A stretch of 64,000 nt of DNA. Origin: Pseudomonadota bacterium (GTDB lineage: Bacteria > Pseudomonadota > Gammaproteobacteria > Burkholderiales > Burkholderiaceae_D). The position numbers and the translations under genes were made by a program. Each line of letters starts with the position of its first letter. The stretch's first letter is position 1. Where the stretch lies: positions 1 through 64,000 of the forward strand of contig JAFAGG010000004.1 in assembly GCA_023422955.1 (NCBI GenBank), read 5' to 3'. This document shows, one piece after another, positions 35,549-44,233 of the stretch. The notes under the pieces are model-generated. The model was not told the origin of the DNA, did no database searches, and was given only the letters and a program-made list of their open reading frames with translations.

Positions 35549-36982
35549 TTATATCGTTCGGGAGAACCGCAACGGTATCACGTTGGATTCGGGACGGGGC
35601 AGGGTCAGATGATGGTCGAACACCATGCAGATATTGCGTATCACCAGGCGACCCTTGGGAGTGACCGTGATCCATTGATCGTCGATATGCAGCAGGCCCA
35701 TGTCTTCCATGGTGCGCAGCTTGTCCATTTCGCGGCTGAAGTAATCCTTGAAGCTGATCGGATAGGCAACTTCCAGCGACTGCATGGACAATTCGAAATT
35801 GCACATCAGGGTCTGGATGATGATGCGTCGCAGCAGATCGTCCAGCGACAGCTTGATGCCGCGCACGATAGGCAGCTCGCCTTGTTCGATGCGCTCATAA
35901 TAGGCTTCCAGCGTTTTTTCATTCTGGCTGTAGGTGGAACCGACCGCGCTGATGGCGGACAGTCCGCAGGACACCATCTCGCTGCCGGCATGCGTGGAGT
36001 AGCCCTGGAAATTGCGATGCAGGCGTCCCTGCTGCTGGGCAATCGCCAGTTCATCGCTAGGCTTGGCGAAATGATCCATGCCGATATAGACATAGCCGGC
36101 CCGGGTCAGTCGCTCTATGCACAGATTGAGCATTTGCAGCTTGACGTTCGGCGCCGGCAGGTCGGACTCGGCAATGCGGCGCTGCGGCTTGAAGATATGA
36201 GGCATGTGCGCATAGTTGTAGATCGAGATGCGGTCCGGATCGGCGGCGATCACCTTGGACAGCGTGACTTCCATGCTGGCGAGTGTCTGCTTCGGCAAGC
36301 CGTAGATCAGGTCTATGCTGATGGAACGGAAAGCCGCTTCGCGCGCGGCGCGGATCACGGCCAGCACCGATTCTTCGCTTTGAATGCGGTTGACGGCCTT
36401 CTGCACATCGGCATCGAAATCCTGCACGCCGAAACTGATGCGGTTGAAACCTGTCGCGCGCAATGCATGGATACGTTCGCTTGTGACAGTGCGCGGATCG
36501 ACTTCTATGGAATATTCGCCGACCTCATCGGTGGCGAAATTGAACCAGCGGCGCAGATGCGCCATCAGGTCACGGAGTTGTTCATCGCTTAAAAAAGTCG
36601 GCGTGCCGCCGCCAAGATGCAGTTGCTCGACATGGTTCATGTCGGCGAACAGGCGGCCCTGCATGTCGATTTCGCGCTTCAGGTAAGTCAGATATTCCGC
36701 TGCCTTGCTGTGGTGCTTGGTGACGACCTTGTTGCAGGCGCAGTAGTAGCAAAGCTTCTCGCAGAAAGGAATATGCAGATACAGCGACAGCGGATTGCGC
36801 ACGCCCAGGGCCCTGACTTCATTGACTGCCTGCAAATAATCTCCCACCCGAAACCCGGCGGTAAACCGATCCGCGGTCGGATACGAGGTATAACGCGGAC
36901 CTTGCTGGCTCAGCTTGCCGATCAGTTCACCATCGAACTGAACTGCTGACATGGAAAGATTGGCACTAAGAGCAATTGCCAT
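35549..36982 (-). CDS. hemN: Oxygen-independent coproporphyrinogen III oxidase HemN
   Basis: About 477 residues, a radical-SAM enzyme with the CEKLCYYCAC cluster motif (CxxxCxxC plus the HemN-specific extra Cys), LHLGGGTPTFL and SFGVQDFDADVQKAVNR. It converts coproporphyrinogen III to protoporphyrinogen IX without O2, supplying haem to the cytochromes nearby. ATG 36982 is chosen because CAGGAG lies upstream; a TTG at 37012 in frame is weaker. An FNR box lies 86 bp upstream. Confidence 0.95.
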   Translation of the reverse strand: MAIALSANLSMSAVQFDGELIGKLSQQGPRYTSYPTADRFTAGFRVGDYLQAVNEVRALGVRNPLSLYLHIPFCEKLCYYCACNKVVTKHHSKAAEYLTYLKREIDMQGRLFADMNHVEQLHLGGGTPTFLSDEQLRDLMAHLRRWFNFATDEVGEYSIEVDPRTVTSERIHALRATGFNRISFGVQDFDADVQKAVNRIQSEESVLAVIRAAREAAFRSISIDLIYGLPKQTLASMEVTLSKVIAADPDRISIYNYAHMPHIFKPQRRIAESDLPAPNVKLQMLNLCIERLTRAGYVYIGMDHFAKPSDELAIAQQQGRLHRNFQGYSTHAGSEMVSCGLSAISAVGSTYSQNEKTLEAYYERIEQGELPIVRGIKLSLDDLLRRIIIQTLMCNFELSMQSLEVAYPISFKDYFSREMDKLRTMEDMGLLHIDDQWITVTPKGRLVIRNICMVFDHHLTLPRPESNVIPLRFSRTI

Positions 36983-37436
36983 GGTAGGTAACTCCTGCAA
37001 CAGGCGCTCCAAGATGAAACGCGCTTGGGTATGGCAGGGAGTGTACGAAGCAGAGTAGTCAATTTCTTTGATTCACATCAAAATCACCCGGATCGCCCAT
37101 GCTAGGCGTTTCTCGCTTAATTATTCAAGCCCTTGTCAAAACACGCGAATACATGCAAATACACGCTCAATTTCGCCCATCGTCCTTATCTTCATAACAA
37201 TACTCTTCTAAAAACTCCCGGTTTCTTGCAGGGTTTTCTTCTTCCGATTAAAGATTTGAAACAAACTGCCGTGTATCTATCGTAATCCTTGCACCCGGAC
37301 TCAAAAATCCGGCTGTAGCAGGCATAAAAATATTTGCTCGCATCACTCTTTCAGCATTTCAATAACATTTTCGTAGTTATGAAGACACTTCCCTTCGAGG
37401 AAATATTTTCATAGACAAGAATAAGGGGAACTGGCT
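36983..37436. other. Divergent region between hemN and the Aer-like MCP
   Basis: 454 bp. It holds the hemN FNR promoter (37040-37081) and the leader of the MCP gene. The part from about 37100 to 37400 is AT-rich and shows no gene. Confidence 0.6.
37068..37081 (-). promoter_or_regulatory. FNR box of hemN
   Basis: TTGATGTGAATCAA on the minus strand, a perfect TTGAT-N4-ATCAA. Exactly 22 bp later comes TACACT (37040-37045), an ideal -10 for a class II FNR promoter with the box centred near -41.5. Confidence 0.82.
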
Positions 37437-39023
37437 TTGCGTAAGAATTTGCCCATCACGGATACGGAATACGTATTGCAGGATGAACGGCCCATCGTGT
37501 CGAAAACCGACCTGAAAGGCAAGATCACCTACGTCAATGCCTACTTCATTGAAGTCAGCGGCTTTACAGAGTCGGAACTGGTCGGCGCGCCGCATAACCT
37601 GGTCCGGCATCCGGACATGCCGGAAGCGGCCTTTGCAGACCTGTGGCAAAGCATCAAGCGCGGCGAGCAATGGAGCGCTCCGGTAAAAAATCGCCGCAAG
37701 AACGGCGACTACTATTGGGTGATCGCCAACGTCACGCCCATCGTCGAAAATGGCAAGGTGAGCGGCTACATGTCGGTACGCACCAAGCCCACGCGCCAGC
37801 AAATCGCCGCTGCGTCCGCGGCTTACACCGAAATTCGCAAAGGAAAAACCAGCCGCTTGTGCGTGGTGCAAGGACAAGTAGAGCAGCGCGGCTGGCTGCC
37901 TACCCTGCGGCGCGCCTTGCGGAACATGAGCCTGTCTAGGCAATTCGGGCTGCTGTCGCTGATTCAGACAGGCGTGACCGCCGCTCTGATGAGCGCGGCA
38001 CTGGCCGGTGGCGGGAAAGAAAATCTGCCGGCCATAGCAGGGTTGGCGGCAATCTCGGCAGTGCTCAGCCTGTTGCTGTGGCTGCACATGAAGCGCACGG
38101 TAGTGCAGAGAATTGGCGAAGCGACTGCCCTGGCACGCTCGCTGGCCAGCGGCACGCTGGGCAATCCGGTATCCGCTGCCACCGGCGGCGACATGGGCCG
38201 CCTGATGCTGGCCCTGCGGCAGCTGGATGTCAATCTGATGGCGACCATCGGCGATATTCGGGACAGCGTGCAGTCCATGAGCACCGCCACCTCGCAAATC
38301 GCCGCAGGCAACATGGACCTGTCGTCCCGCACTGAAATGCAGGCGTCCAGCCTGGAAAAAACCGCCTCCAGCATGGAGGAATTCGCTTCCACCATCGGCA
38401 AGAATGCAAGCAATGCACAGGATGCCACCCGCCTGGCCGCTGAAGCATCGGGAATCGCGTCGAAGGCCGGCAATGAGATGAGCAAGCTGGAGCAAACCAT
38501 GCGCGCCATCTCGGACTCATCGCGCCGGGTGGCCGACATCACCAGCACCATCGATGGCATTGCCTTCCAGACCAATATCCTGGCCTTGAACGCTTCAGTC
38601 GAAGCGGCACGCGCCGGCGAGCAGGGCCGCGGCTTTGCGGTGGTGGCGAGCGAAGTGCGCAGCCTGGCGCAACGCGCTGCCGCAGCGTCCAAGGAAATCA
38701 AGAATCTCGTCGGCGACTCGGTGCACCAGGTCGATGCTGGCAATGAACTGGCACATGGGGCACGCGATACCCTGCTCAATGTCGTCGATGCCGCCGCCAA
38801 GGTCACCACCGTCGTCAACGAGATTGCGCATGCGAGCCAGGAGCAGGCCATAGGCGTGCAACAGGTCAATCAGGCCGTATCGGAAATGGACAACATGACC
38901 CAGGAAAATGCAGCCCTGGTGGAGCAGGCGGCCGCTGCTTCAGCCAGCCTGCATGACCAGGCTAGCCGCCTTACCCATGCCGTAGCGGTATTTAACATCG
39001 CGAGCCAGGGCAAGCGTAACTGA
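37437..39023 (+). CDS. Aer-like PAS-domain chemoreceptor
   Basis: A 528-residue receptor. Residues 1-120 are a PAS domain of the Aer type (ITYVNAYFIEVSGFTESELVG; HNLVRHPDMPEAAF; GDYYWVIANVTPI), which in Aer binds FAD and senses redox or O2. One hydrophobic hairpin follows (about 165-215), then HAMP and a signalling domain with the GIAFQTNILALNASVEAARA tip. The start is TTG at 37437, supported by AGGGGA just upstream and by the family's usual first residues (MRKNLPITDTEY). It may steer cells toward preferred redox zones. Confidence 0.92.
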   Translation: MRKNLPITDTEYVLQDERPIVSKTDLKGKITYVNAYFIEVSGFTESELVGAPHNLVRHPDMPEAAFADLWQSIKRGEQWSAPVKNRRKNGDYYWVIANVTPIVENGKVSGYMSVRTKPTRQQIAAASAAYTEIRKGKTSRLCVVQGQVEQRGWLPTLRRALRNMSLSRQFGLLSLIQTGVTAALMSAALAGGGKENLPAIAGLAAISAVLSLLLWLHMKRTVVQRIGEATALARSLASGTLGNPVSAATGGDMGRLMLALRQLDVNLMATIGDIRDSVQSMSTATSQIAAGNMDLSSRTEMQASSLEKTASSMEEFASTIGKNASNAQDATRLAAEASGIASKAGNEMSKLEQTMRAISDSSRRVADITSTIDGIAFQTNILALNASVEAARAGEQGRGFAVVASEVRSLAQRAAAASKEIKNLVGDSVHQVDAGNELAHGARDTLLNVVDAAAKVTTVVNEIAHASQEQAIGVQQVNQAVSEMDNMTQENAALVEQAAAASASLHDQASRLTHAVAVFNIASQGKRN

Positions 39024-39061
39024 GTAAAAATTATTGGACGCTGCAATAGCTGGACTGAACG

Positions 39062-39097
39062 AAGCCGGGTTCCACATCATGCGGAACCCGGCTTTTT
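39062..39097 (+). terminator. Intrinsic terminator after the Aer-like MCP
   Basis: Stem GCCGGGTTCC/GGAACCCGGC followed by five T residues, 39 bp after the stop codon. Confidence 0.88.
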
Positions 39098-39172
39098 GAT
39101 TGCAATGAGCGCGGCACAGGAATAAAAAAGCTTTGCACTAAAGCGCCTTGCACTCAGCGAGCCCGGCCCGCT

Positions 39173-40372
39173 TCACCCATCCTTGCGGTCCAGGCGCGGC
39201 GCCGTCAGATAAGGCAAGTACACAGTCACATACAGCAGGAATGCCGCCGACCAGCAGGCGGCGCTCAGCAGCATCAGGAAGTCTCTTGCTTCCGGCATCC
39301 CTAGCGATGCGCCCAGCCGGGCAACGGCGCCGGCCTGTATCAGCACATACATGATCGTTTCGCGTTTCCCCGCTTTCAGCGGGCGGGCCGTATGACCCAG
39401 TGCCGTGCGGGTAATCATGCCTATGATCAGCCCTGCCATCGAACCTATCGCCAGCGCATGGATGGCCGCGCTGCTGCTCACCATGCCCAATGCCGCCAGG
39501 CCGAGCAGCAGAAAGCCTATGGAAATCCATGCATAGGAAAGATGCAGTATCCACAGCAAGGGATTATCGAGGGTATGCCATGGCTTCCATGAAATCAGCC
39601 TTGCCGCCTGCATCACGGCTGCGGCCAAGGCCAGTATCGCCACGACGTAAGCCGCCGGTTGCGCAAGCCATGCAAGGCAGGCTGCCACGGTTGAGGCGAT
39701 TACCGCTTTTTCCATGGCCGGCTTCAACCCGAGCTGGCCGCCCGGCACGAACTTCGCCGTGAACAGGGGCACCACGCGTCCGCCTATCAGGGTTTCTATC
39801 ATCACGATGATCAGCAGCGCGGCATGAATGCTCGATAACGTCGATAGTTCGCTCCAGCCCAACTGCGTGGCATGAAAACTGGCATTGGCAAGTGCCAGCA
39901 AACCCAGCAGAAGCACCATGACCAGGTTGCGTTTGCTGGGCGCTTTCTTCAGCACCTGGTACAGCAGGAATGCGGCAACCGGCAGGAAAGCGATATCCAC
40001 TACTGCAGCTATTTGCGGCGCGGCAAACAGCATCGCAATCCGTCCCGCAATCCATAAGCTCACCAGGGCGACAAGCGCCCTGCCGCGCGGCGTCCACAGG
40101 TTGGTCCAGTTGCGGCCTGCGGTATAGAGGAAGCCAACCACGATGGCGACCGCAAAGCCGAATACCATTTCATGCATGTGCCAGTTGAAATCGATATTTG
40201 TCAGGCCGGAAAGCAGCCCGTAATACCGGGCGAGCCACAGCGGCACGGCAATCACGGCAAACACGGCGCCAAGCAAGTAAAAAGGCCGGAAGCCCAGCCG
40301 CCATAAAGGCGTCGTGGAAATTTCCGGCTCTGCTGCACGCGACGCATTTTCCTCTATCATCATGACGGCCAT
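39173..40372 (-). CDS. nnrS: NnrS family haem/copper membrane protein
   Basis: About 399 residues with twelve membrane helices. Family signatures are LWRLGFRPFYLLGA, NWHMHEMVFGFA, ATQLGW, GGRVVPLFTAKF and MITRTALGHTARPL. NnrS proteins protect against NO stress and belong to the NsrR regulon in many Betaproteobacteria. ATG 40372 is chosen because GAAGAGGA precedes it; the frame runs open further upstream through promoter-like sequence. nsrR lies 0.9 kb away. Confidence 0.92.
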   Translation of the reverse strand: MAVMMIEENASRAAEPEISTTPLWRLGFRPFYLLGAVFAVIAVPLWLARYYGLLSGLTNIDFNWHMHEMVFGFAVAIVVGFLYTAGRNWTNLWTPRGRALVALVSLWIAGRIAMLFAAPQIAAVVDIAFLPVAAFLLYQVLKKAPSKRNLVMVLLLGLLALANASFHATQLGWSELSTLSSIHAALLIIVMIETLIGGRVVPLFTAKFVPGGQLGLKPAMEKAVIASTVAACLAWLAQPAAYVVAILALAAAVMQAARLISWKPWHTLDNPLLWILHLSYAWISIGFLLLGLAALGMVSSSAAIHALAIGSMAGLIIGMITRTALGHTARPLKAGKRETIMYVLIQAGAVARLGASLGMPEARDFLMLLSAACWSAAFLLYVTVYLPYLTAPRLDRKDG

Positions 40373-40390
40373 GGCATCCTCTTCTTTAAA

Positions 40391-40409
40391 CATACCTATA
40401 AAATGTATG
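40391..40409. promoter_or_regulatory. Candidate NsrR-type dyad upstream of nnrS
   Basis: CATAC-N9-GTATG, with two further inner matches, starting 19 bp upstream of the nnrS ATG and overlapping an AT-rich promoter-like stretch. The position suits a repressor site. Assignment to NsrR rests on neighbours and general AT-rich dyad form, not on an exact consensus. Confidence 0.4.
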
Positions 40410-40519
40410 ATATATTGCTTCCGCCGACAAGCCAAACAAAAGATGGAAGAACGAGACTCTCTGCCGGAGACCAAGACACGCAAGAGGGATTGTGGACTCG
40501 TTAAGTAAAAAGGAAAATC

Positions 40520-40756
40520 ATGCGTACCTGGATCATGGAAATCGTCGGCCTTCACTCCGAAGGCTGCATAGAAAAAATCACTCAGGCTTTATCCCGTCTG
40601 CCGGGCGTGCAAGATGTAACGGTATCGCTGTTGCACAGCAAGGTTACCGTGCGATGCGACGAAAGCCTGCCCCTGTCGCATCTCACGGCCGCCTTGAAAA
40701 AGGCCGGGTATCGCGTCGAAAAATGGCAGGAGAACAATCTTGCCTTGCCTGCCTGA
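40520..40756 (+). CDS. Small HMA-like protein with a single cysteine
   Basis: 78 residues with the ferredoxin-like fold of heavy-metal-associated domains (VQDVTVSLLHSKVTVRCDES; ALKKAGYRVE). The usual CxxC is replaced by GLHSEGC, leaving one Cys (16) and a His (13) in the loop. ATG 40520 has AGGA upstream. It stands 12 bp before a ybaN-type gene and divergent from nnrS. It could bind copper, haem or a regulatory metal by His/Cys, or only share the fold. Confidence 0.75.
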   Translation: MRTWIMEIVGLHSEGCIEKITQALSRLPGVQDVTVSLLHSKVTVRCDESLPLSHLTAALKKAGYRVEKWQENNLALPA

Positions 40757-40768
40757 CGAAGATTTCCG

Positions 40769-41131
40769 ATGAGAGTCTTACTCAACATCGTAGGCTGCAT
40801 CGCCGTGCTGCTTGCGCTGCTGGGCGTGGCTCTTCCCCTGCTGCCCACTACTCCCTTTCTCTTGCTGGCATCTGCCTGTTTCATGCGCAGTTCGCCGCGC
40901 CTGCACAGGCGACTGCTGAACAGCTCGCTCGGCCCTTACCTGCTCGCCTATCACGAAGGAAGGGGCATACCCTTGCCAGCCAAACTGCTGGCACTCGGCC
41001 TGCTCTGGACATCCATCATCCTGGCCTGCGCGCAACTGGAAACGATCCCGGCACAAGCGCTGATGGTTGCGCTTGCAAGCGGCGTCAGTATCTATCTGCT
41101 GCGCTTGAAGACATTAATTCCTGAGCCCTAG
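40769..41131 (+). CDS. YbaN/DUF454 family inner-membrane protein
   Basis: 120 residues with an N-terminal hydrophobic hairpin (GCIAVLLALLGVALPLLPTTPFLLLASACF) and two C-terminal helices, matching DUF454. The PLLPTTPFLLLA motif is the family hallmark. The function is unknown; members are often found near haem uptake or respiratory genes. It is 12 bp after the HMA-like gene and likely co-transcribed. Confidence 0.85.
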   Translation: MRVLLNIVGCIAVLLALLGVALPLLPTTPFLLLASACFMRSSPRLHRRLLNSSLGPYLLAYHEGRGIPLPAKLLALGLLWTSIILACAQLETIPAQALMVALASGVSIYLLRLKTLIPEP

Positions 41132-41265
41132 TCCTAGAACCAGGTATTAGCGCGGGATGTTTTCGGCGGGTATGCGGGAGAGACAGGGAATTTATCCGGC
41201 GGCGAGCCAGCGTCATGCGATAGCGGTTCAGCAAGTCGCTGGGAATGAGAGGAAGGAGTCGCCTG

Positions 41266-41757
41266 CTAGCCGACCTTTTCGGGGCTTGCCGGTTTCAGAT
41301 GCAGCTTCAGCGGTTTGGTCGTGCTGCGTGGCGCTTTACGCGCACCGGGATTGGCGCCTTGAACCAGGATAGTCTCCAGCGTCACGCCATCGAGCACATC
41401 GAGAAACGAATTGGTTGCCTTCTTCAGTACGCCCTTGAGCACGCAGGCCGAGCTATACATGCAGCCCTGGTTTTCAGGATTGAAGCATTCCGCAATGTAG
41501 AAGTCGTTTTCCGTATTGCGCACGATCTCGCCGATATTGATTTCGGAAGGCTCACGCCCCAGCCGCAAGCCGCCGTTACGACCGCGAACGCTGTCGATGA
41601 CGCCCATCGCGCTCAGGTGATTCACGACTTTCGTCAGATGATTTTTGGCGATACCCTGCGCATCCGCGATGTCTTGGATGGTCACCAGGCTGTCCCGGTT
41701 CATCCCCAGATACATCAGGGAACGCAATGCGTAGTCAGTGTAAGAAGTAAGCCTCAT
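41266..41757 (-). CDS. nsrR: NO-sensing Rrf2 repressor NsrR
   Basis: 163 residues. It begins MRLTSYTDYALRSLMYLG with the Rrf2 winged helix, and has the [4Fe-4S] ligand cysteines in CFNPENQGCMYSSACVLKGVL, spaced as in NsrR rather than IscR. NsrR represses NO-detoxification genes until NO damages its cluster. ATG 41757 is preceded by AAGGTGG. The C-terminal 20 residues are an Arg/Lys/Pro-rich tail. nnrS and the nor operon lie on either side, and a perfect dyad lies upstream (41810-41826). Confidence 0.9.
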   Translation of the reverse strand: MRLTSYTDYALRSLMYLGMNRDSLVTIQDIADAQGIAKNHLTKVVNHLSAMGVIDSVRGRNGGLRLGREPSEINIGEIVRNTENDFYIAECFNPENQGCMYSSACVLKGVLKKATNSFLDVLDGVTLETILVQGANPGARKAPRSTTKPLKLHLKPASPEKVG

Positions 41758-42193
41758 AAGGTCCACCTTGTTGGTCTGGTCGGCGCGACCAAATATCCAT
41801 CCATTCTATATGTTCTGAAAGAACATCGCCGGCCAATCCTGAAAACGGATGCAAACATATATTCCAGGCAAGACCAGGCAGCACGGCTTATTCCAGTCCG
41901 GCGGCAAATACGCCTTGCCCCGTGCCGAATCAGAATGCATGAAGGACGCTTGCCGCCCCATTGCGCCGCAATGCTTGGTAAAAATCCGACTGCCACTCCG
42001 ATCAATGAGAGCAGCGAAAGGTCTACTTGCCCTGGACCGTCTCTGCTAGCTATGCTGAAGGACAAGCCGCGTGATCTCTGGCAAGCATCTCAATAGACGG
42101 AAACGAAGGAAAGATAACCGCGCCACGCCTGTTTTCGTTTTGCAAGCCATCCTTGCCTGTTACGCCCTCAACCTCATTGCATCCGGATTACCT
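41758..42193. other. Divergent region between nsrR and the acetyltransferase gene
   Basis: 436 bp. It holds the dyad at 41810-41826. No gene is supported; a long open frame runs upstream of the acetyltransferase ATG but has no family match or ribosome site. Confidence 0.5.
41810..41826. promoter_or_regulatory. Perfect dyad upstream of nsrR
   Basis: ATGTTCT-N3-AGAACAT, perfect 7-bp arms, 53 bp upstream of the nsrR start. It is likely an operator. Autoregulation by NsrR is possible, but the motif is unlike the candidates at nnrS and nor. Confidence 0.45.
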
Positions 42194-42670
42194 ATGTCGT
42201 TCACCCTCCATCAACTCGCTCCCGACGACCGCCCCTTGCTGGAAGCGATGCTCGCCATGTTCGGCACCGCGTTCAAAGACAAGGATACCTATACCGGAAA
42301 GAAGCCGGGCACGGATTATATACGCATGCTGCTGAGCAGCGATTCCTTCATTGCGCTGACAGCCCTAAAGGAGGGCGATGTCGTCGGCGGACTCGCAGCC
42401 TATGAACTGAAGAAGTTCGAGCAGGAGCGCAGCGAAATTTATATTTACGATCTCGCAGTGCTGGAAAAGCACAGGCGTCAGGGCCTTGCGACGGCGCTGA
42501 TCAGAAGGTTGCAGGAAATCGCTGCGGCACGCGGCGCGTATGTCATTTTCGTTCAGGCGGATACAAGCACAGAGGATGAAGCGGCGATCGCCTTGTATGA
42601 AAAACTAGGAAAGCGCGAGGAGGTGCTGCATTTCGACATTCCCGTCCCTCCCATAAAAAACTCGAAATGA
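42194..42670 (+). CDS. GNAT acetyltransferase similar to AAC(3)-I
   Basis: 158 residues, GNAT fold. The acetyl-CoA binding segment is VLEKHRRQGLATALIRRL. The pattern DSFIALTAL, EIYIYDLAV, ADTSTEDEAAIALYEKLGKREEVLHFDI resembles the AAC(3)-I aminoglycoside 3-N-acetyltransferase family. Chromosomal AAC(3)-I-like proteins are common and many have no proven resistance role. ATG 42194 is used, with a CGGA-like site. It is probably monocistronic. Confidence 0.75.
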   Translation: MSFTLHQLAPDDRPLLEAMLAMFGTAFKDKDTYTGKKPGTDYIRMLLSSDSFIALTALKEGDVVGGLAAYELKKFEQERSEIYIYDLAVLEKHRRQGLATALIRRLQEIAAARGAYVIFVQADTSTEDEAAIALYEKLGKREEVLHFDIPVPPIKNSK

Positions 42671-42729
42671 AGCACGCCTGTCTCCATGCAATGTCCGGCC
42701 GAATTTCCAAGCCTGATTTCCAAATGGAC

Positions 42730-43911
42730 TCAGGCCGCCGCAGCTTTTGAGCGCGGTGGCATCAGGCCGGCCATCTCGCTCAACAGGTAATCCACCAACT
42801 CCTTCACCGAGCGTATCTCGCTGCCGAATGGCAGTTTCTCGCTGCCCCGGAAAAACAGGCCGCGCTTCACATCGCCTTCCAGCGCATAAGCCAGGTGCTG
42901 GTCGATGCAAAACTGACCTGCTTGCGGCAAACCGTCGCGCAGACCGCATTGATGCAGGCAGTCGAAGCCTACCGTGCAGGCACGCTGCTTGGCCTGACCT
43001 TGCAACTGTTCTTCCTTGTTCAGGTATTTCTCCAGCCATGGCGTTTTTACCGCCCGTGCCGGCAAGCCAGCCACGCTCATGAAGGTGACGATATTTTCCG
43101 GCTTGGCTTCGACCAGCACGCGCTTGAATTCGGGATGGGCATCGCCTTCCCGGGTCACGGCGAAAGCCGTGCCCAGTTGCACGGCGCTGGCACCGGCGGC
43201 AAACAATTCGCGCACCTGGAAAGGATTGTTGATGCCGCCGGCGGCAATCAGCGGAATGTTTTCACTTTCAATGCCGAGTTCCCTGAACAGCGCCAGCGTC
43301 TCTTCCAGCACGCGAGTAAAGGCGTATTGAGGCTCGTCGAGCTTGTCGACTTTCGCGGCACCGAGATGGCCGGCGGCGAACTTGGGATTTTCTATGACGA
43401 TCGCATCCGGCAGGCGTTGCTTGCGCATCCATTTTTTCAGCACGAGATTGATGCCGCGCGCATCCGACAGGATGGGAATCAGCGCCACATCGGGAAACTC
43501 GCTCGTTAGCTCGGGCAAGTCCAGCGGCAGCCCGGCGCCTACCACCACGGCATCCGCCCCGCTTTCGCAGGCTTGCCGCACATAGTTGGCATACTCGCTC
43601 ACCGCTCGCATGATATTCACCGCGATCAAGCCCTTGCCGTTCGCAATGCCGCGCGCCTTCTGGATTTCACGGTCCAGCGCCACCAGGTTGACGCGATTGA
43701 TCAGTTCCTTGTCGCCCCTGCGTCCCGTCTGCTGCATCAGATCCGGATGATGACGGCGCAGATCGACACTGGAAATGGTGCCGACAGCATTCAGGCGCGC
43801 CACCGTGCCTGCCAGGCGACCGGCGGATACACCCACGCCCATGCCACCTTGCACGATAGGCAGAACAGACTTTTTCTTGATGGTCAGCCGGGGATAGAGA
43901 GTGGATAACAT
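42730..43911 (-). CDS. Nitronate monooxygenase (2-nitropropane dioxygenase family)
   Basis: About 393 residues, a TIM-barrel FMN enzyme: PIVQGGMGVGVS near the N-terminus, ADAVVVGAGLPLDLP, PLIAAGGINNP and AAGASAVQLGTAFAVTREGDAHPEFK (phosphate/FMN binding). A Cys-rich C-terminal region (RACTVGFDCLHQCGL) marks the larger class seen in proteobacteria. It oxidises toxic alkyl nitronates. The ATG at 43911 has GGAG 9-10 bases upstream; the ATG at 43926 would sit almost at the predicted transcription start. It is preceded by a perfect FNR box. Confidence 0.87.
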   Translation of the reverse strand: MLSTLYPRLTIKKKSVLPIVQGGMGVGVSAGRLAGTVARLNAVGTISSVDLRRHHPDLMQQTGRRGDKELINRVNLVALDREIQKARGIANGKGLIAVNIMRAVSEYANYVRQACESGADAVVVGAGLPLDLPELTSEFPDVALIPILSDARGINLVLKKWMRKQRLPDAIVIENPKFAAGHLGAAKVDKLDEPQYAFTRVLEETLALFRELGIESENIPLIAAGGINNPFQVRELFAAGASAVQLGTAFAVTREGDAHPEFKRVLVEAKPENIVTFMSVAGLPARAVKTPWLEKYLNKEEQLQGQAKQRACTVGFDCLHQCGLRDGLPQAGQFCIDQHLAYALEGDVKRGLFFRGSEKLPFGSEIRSVKELVDYLLSEMAGLMPPRSKAAAA

Positions 43912-44233
43912 AGAAACTTTCTCCATGAAAACGATTCACTGTACCGGACCCTCACGCCCTCAATCTTTGATATGAATCAAAATCATCCGTCCTGCTTCAG
44001 TTGATCCGGTGCAGGGATGATGAGGCGGTCCGTGAGGGCAGACCGGCCTAGATTTTTTACAGGGTTTTGCTGGATGCGGTGAATACCTTGATTACTCAGG
44101 CGCCATTTGCAGATACGGGCAAGGGGCATCACAGAAAGTGCTCCTCGTTCTCTCGGCTGCTGAGGTCATTTTATTTCTCCGCGTCGTCCTGCTCGCGTCT
44201 GGCGGCGGACGAAAGCCAGCCGGCAAGTCCTTG
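43912..44233. other. Intergenic region with the nitronate monooxygenase promoter
   Basis: 322 bp between the monooxygenase start and the end of norD. Apart from the FNR promoter (43938-43980) nothing is recognised; no clear terminator for the nor operon is visible. Confidence 0.5.
43967..43980 (-). promoter_or_regulatory. FNR box of the nitronate monooxygenase gene
   Basis: TTGATTCATATCAA on the minus strand, perfect match. TACAGT (43938-43943) follows at class II spacing, giving a start near 43931. Confidence 0.78.
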
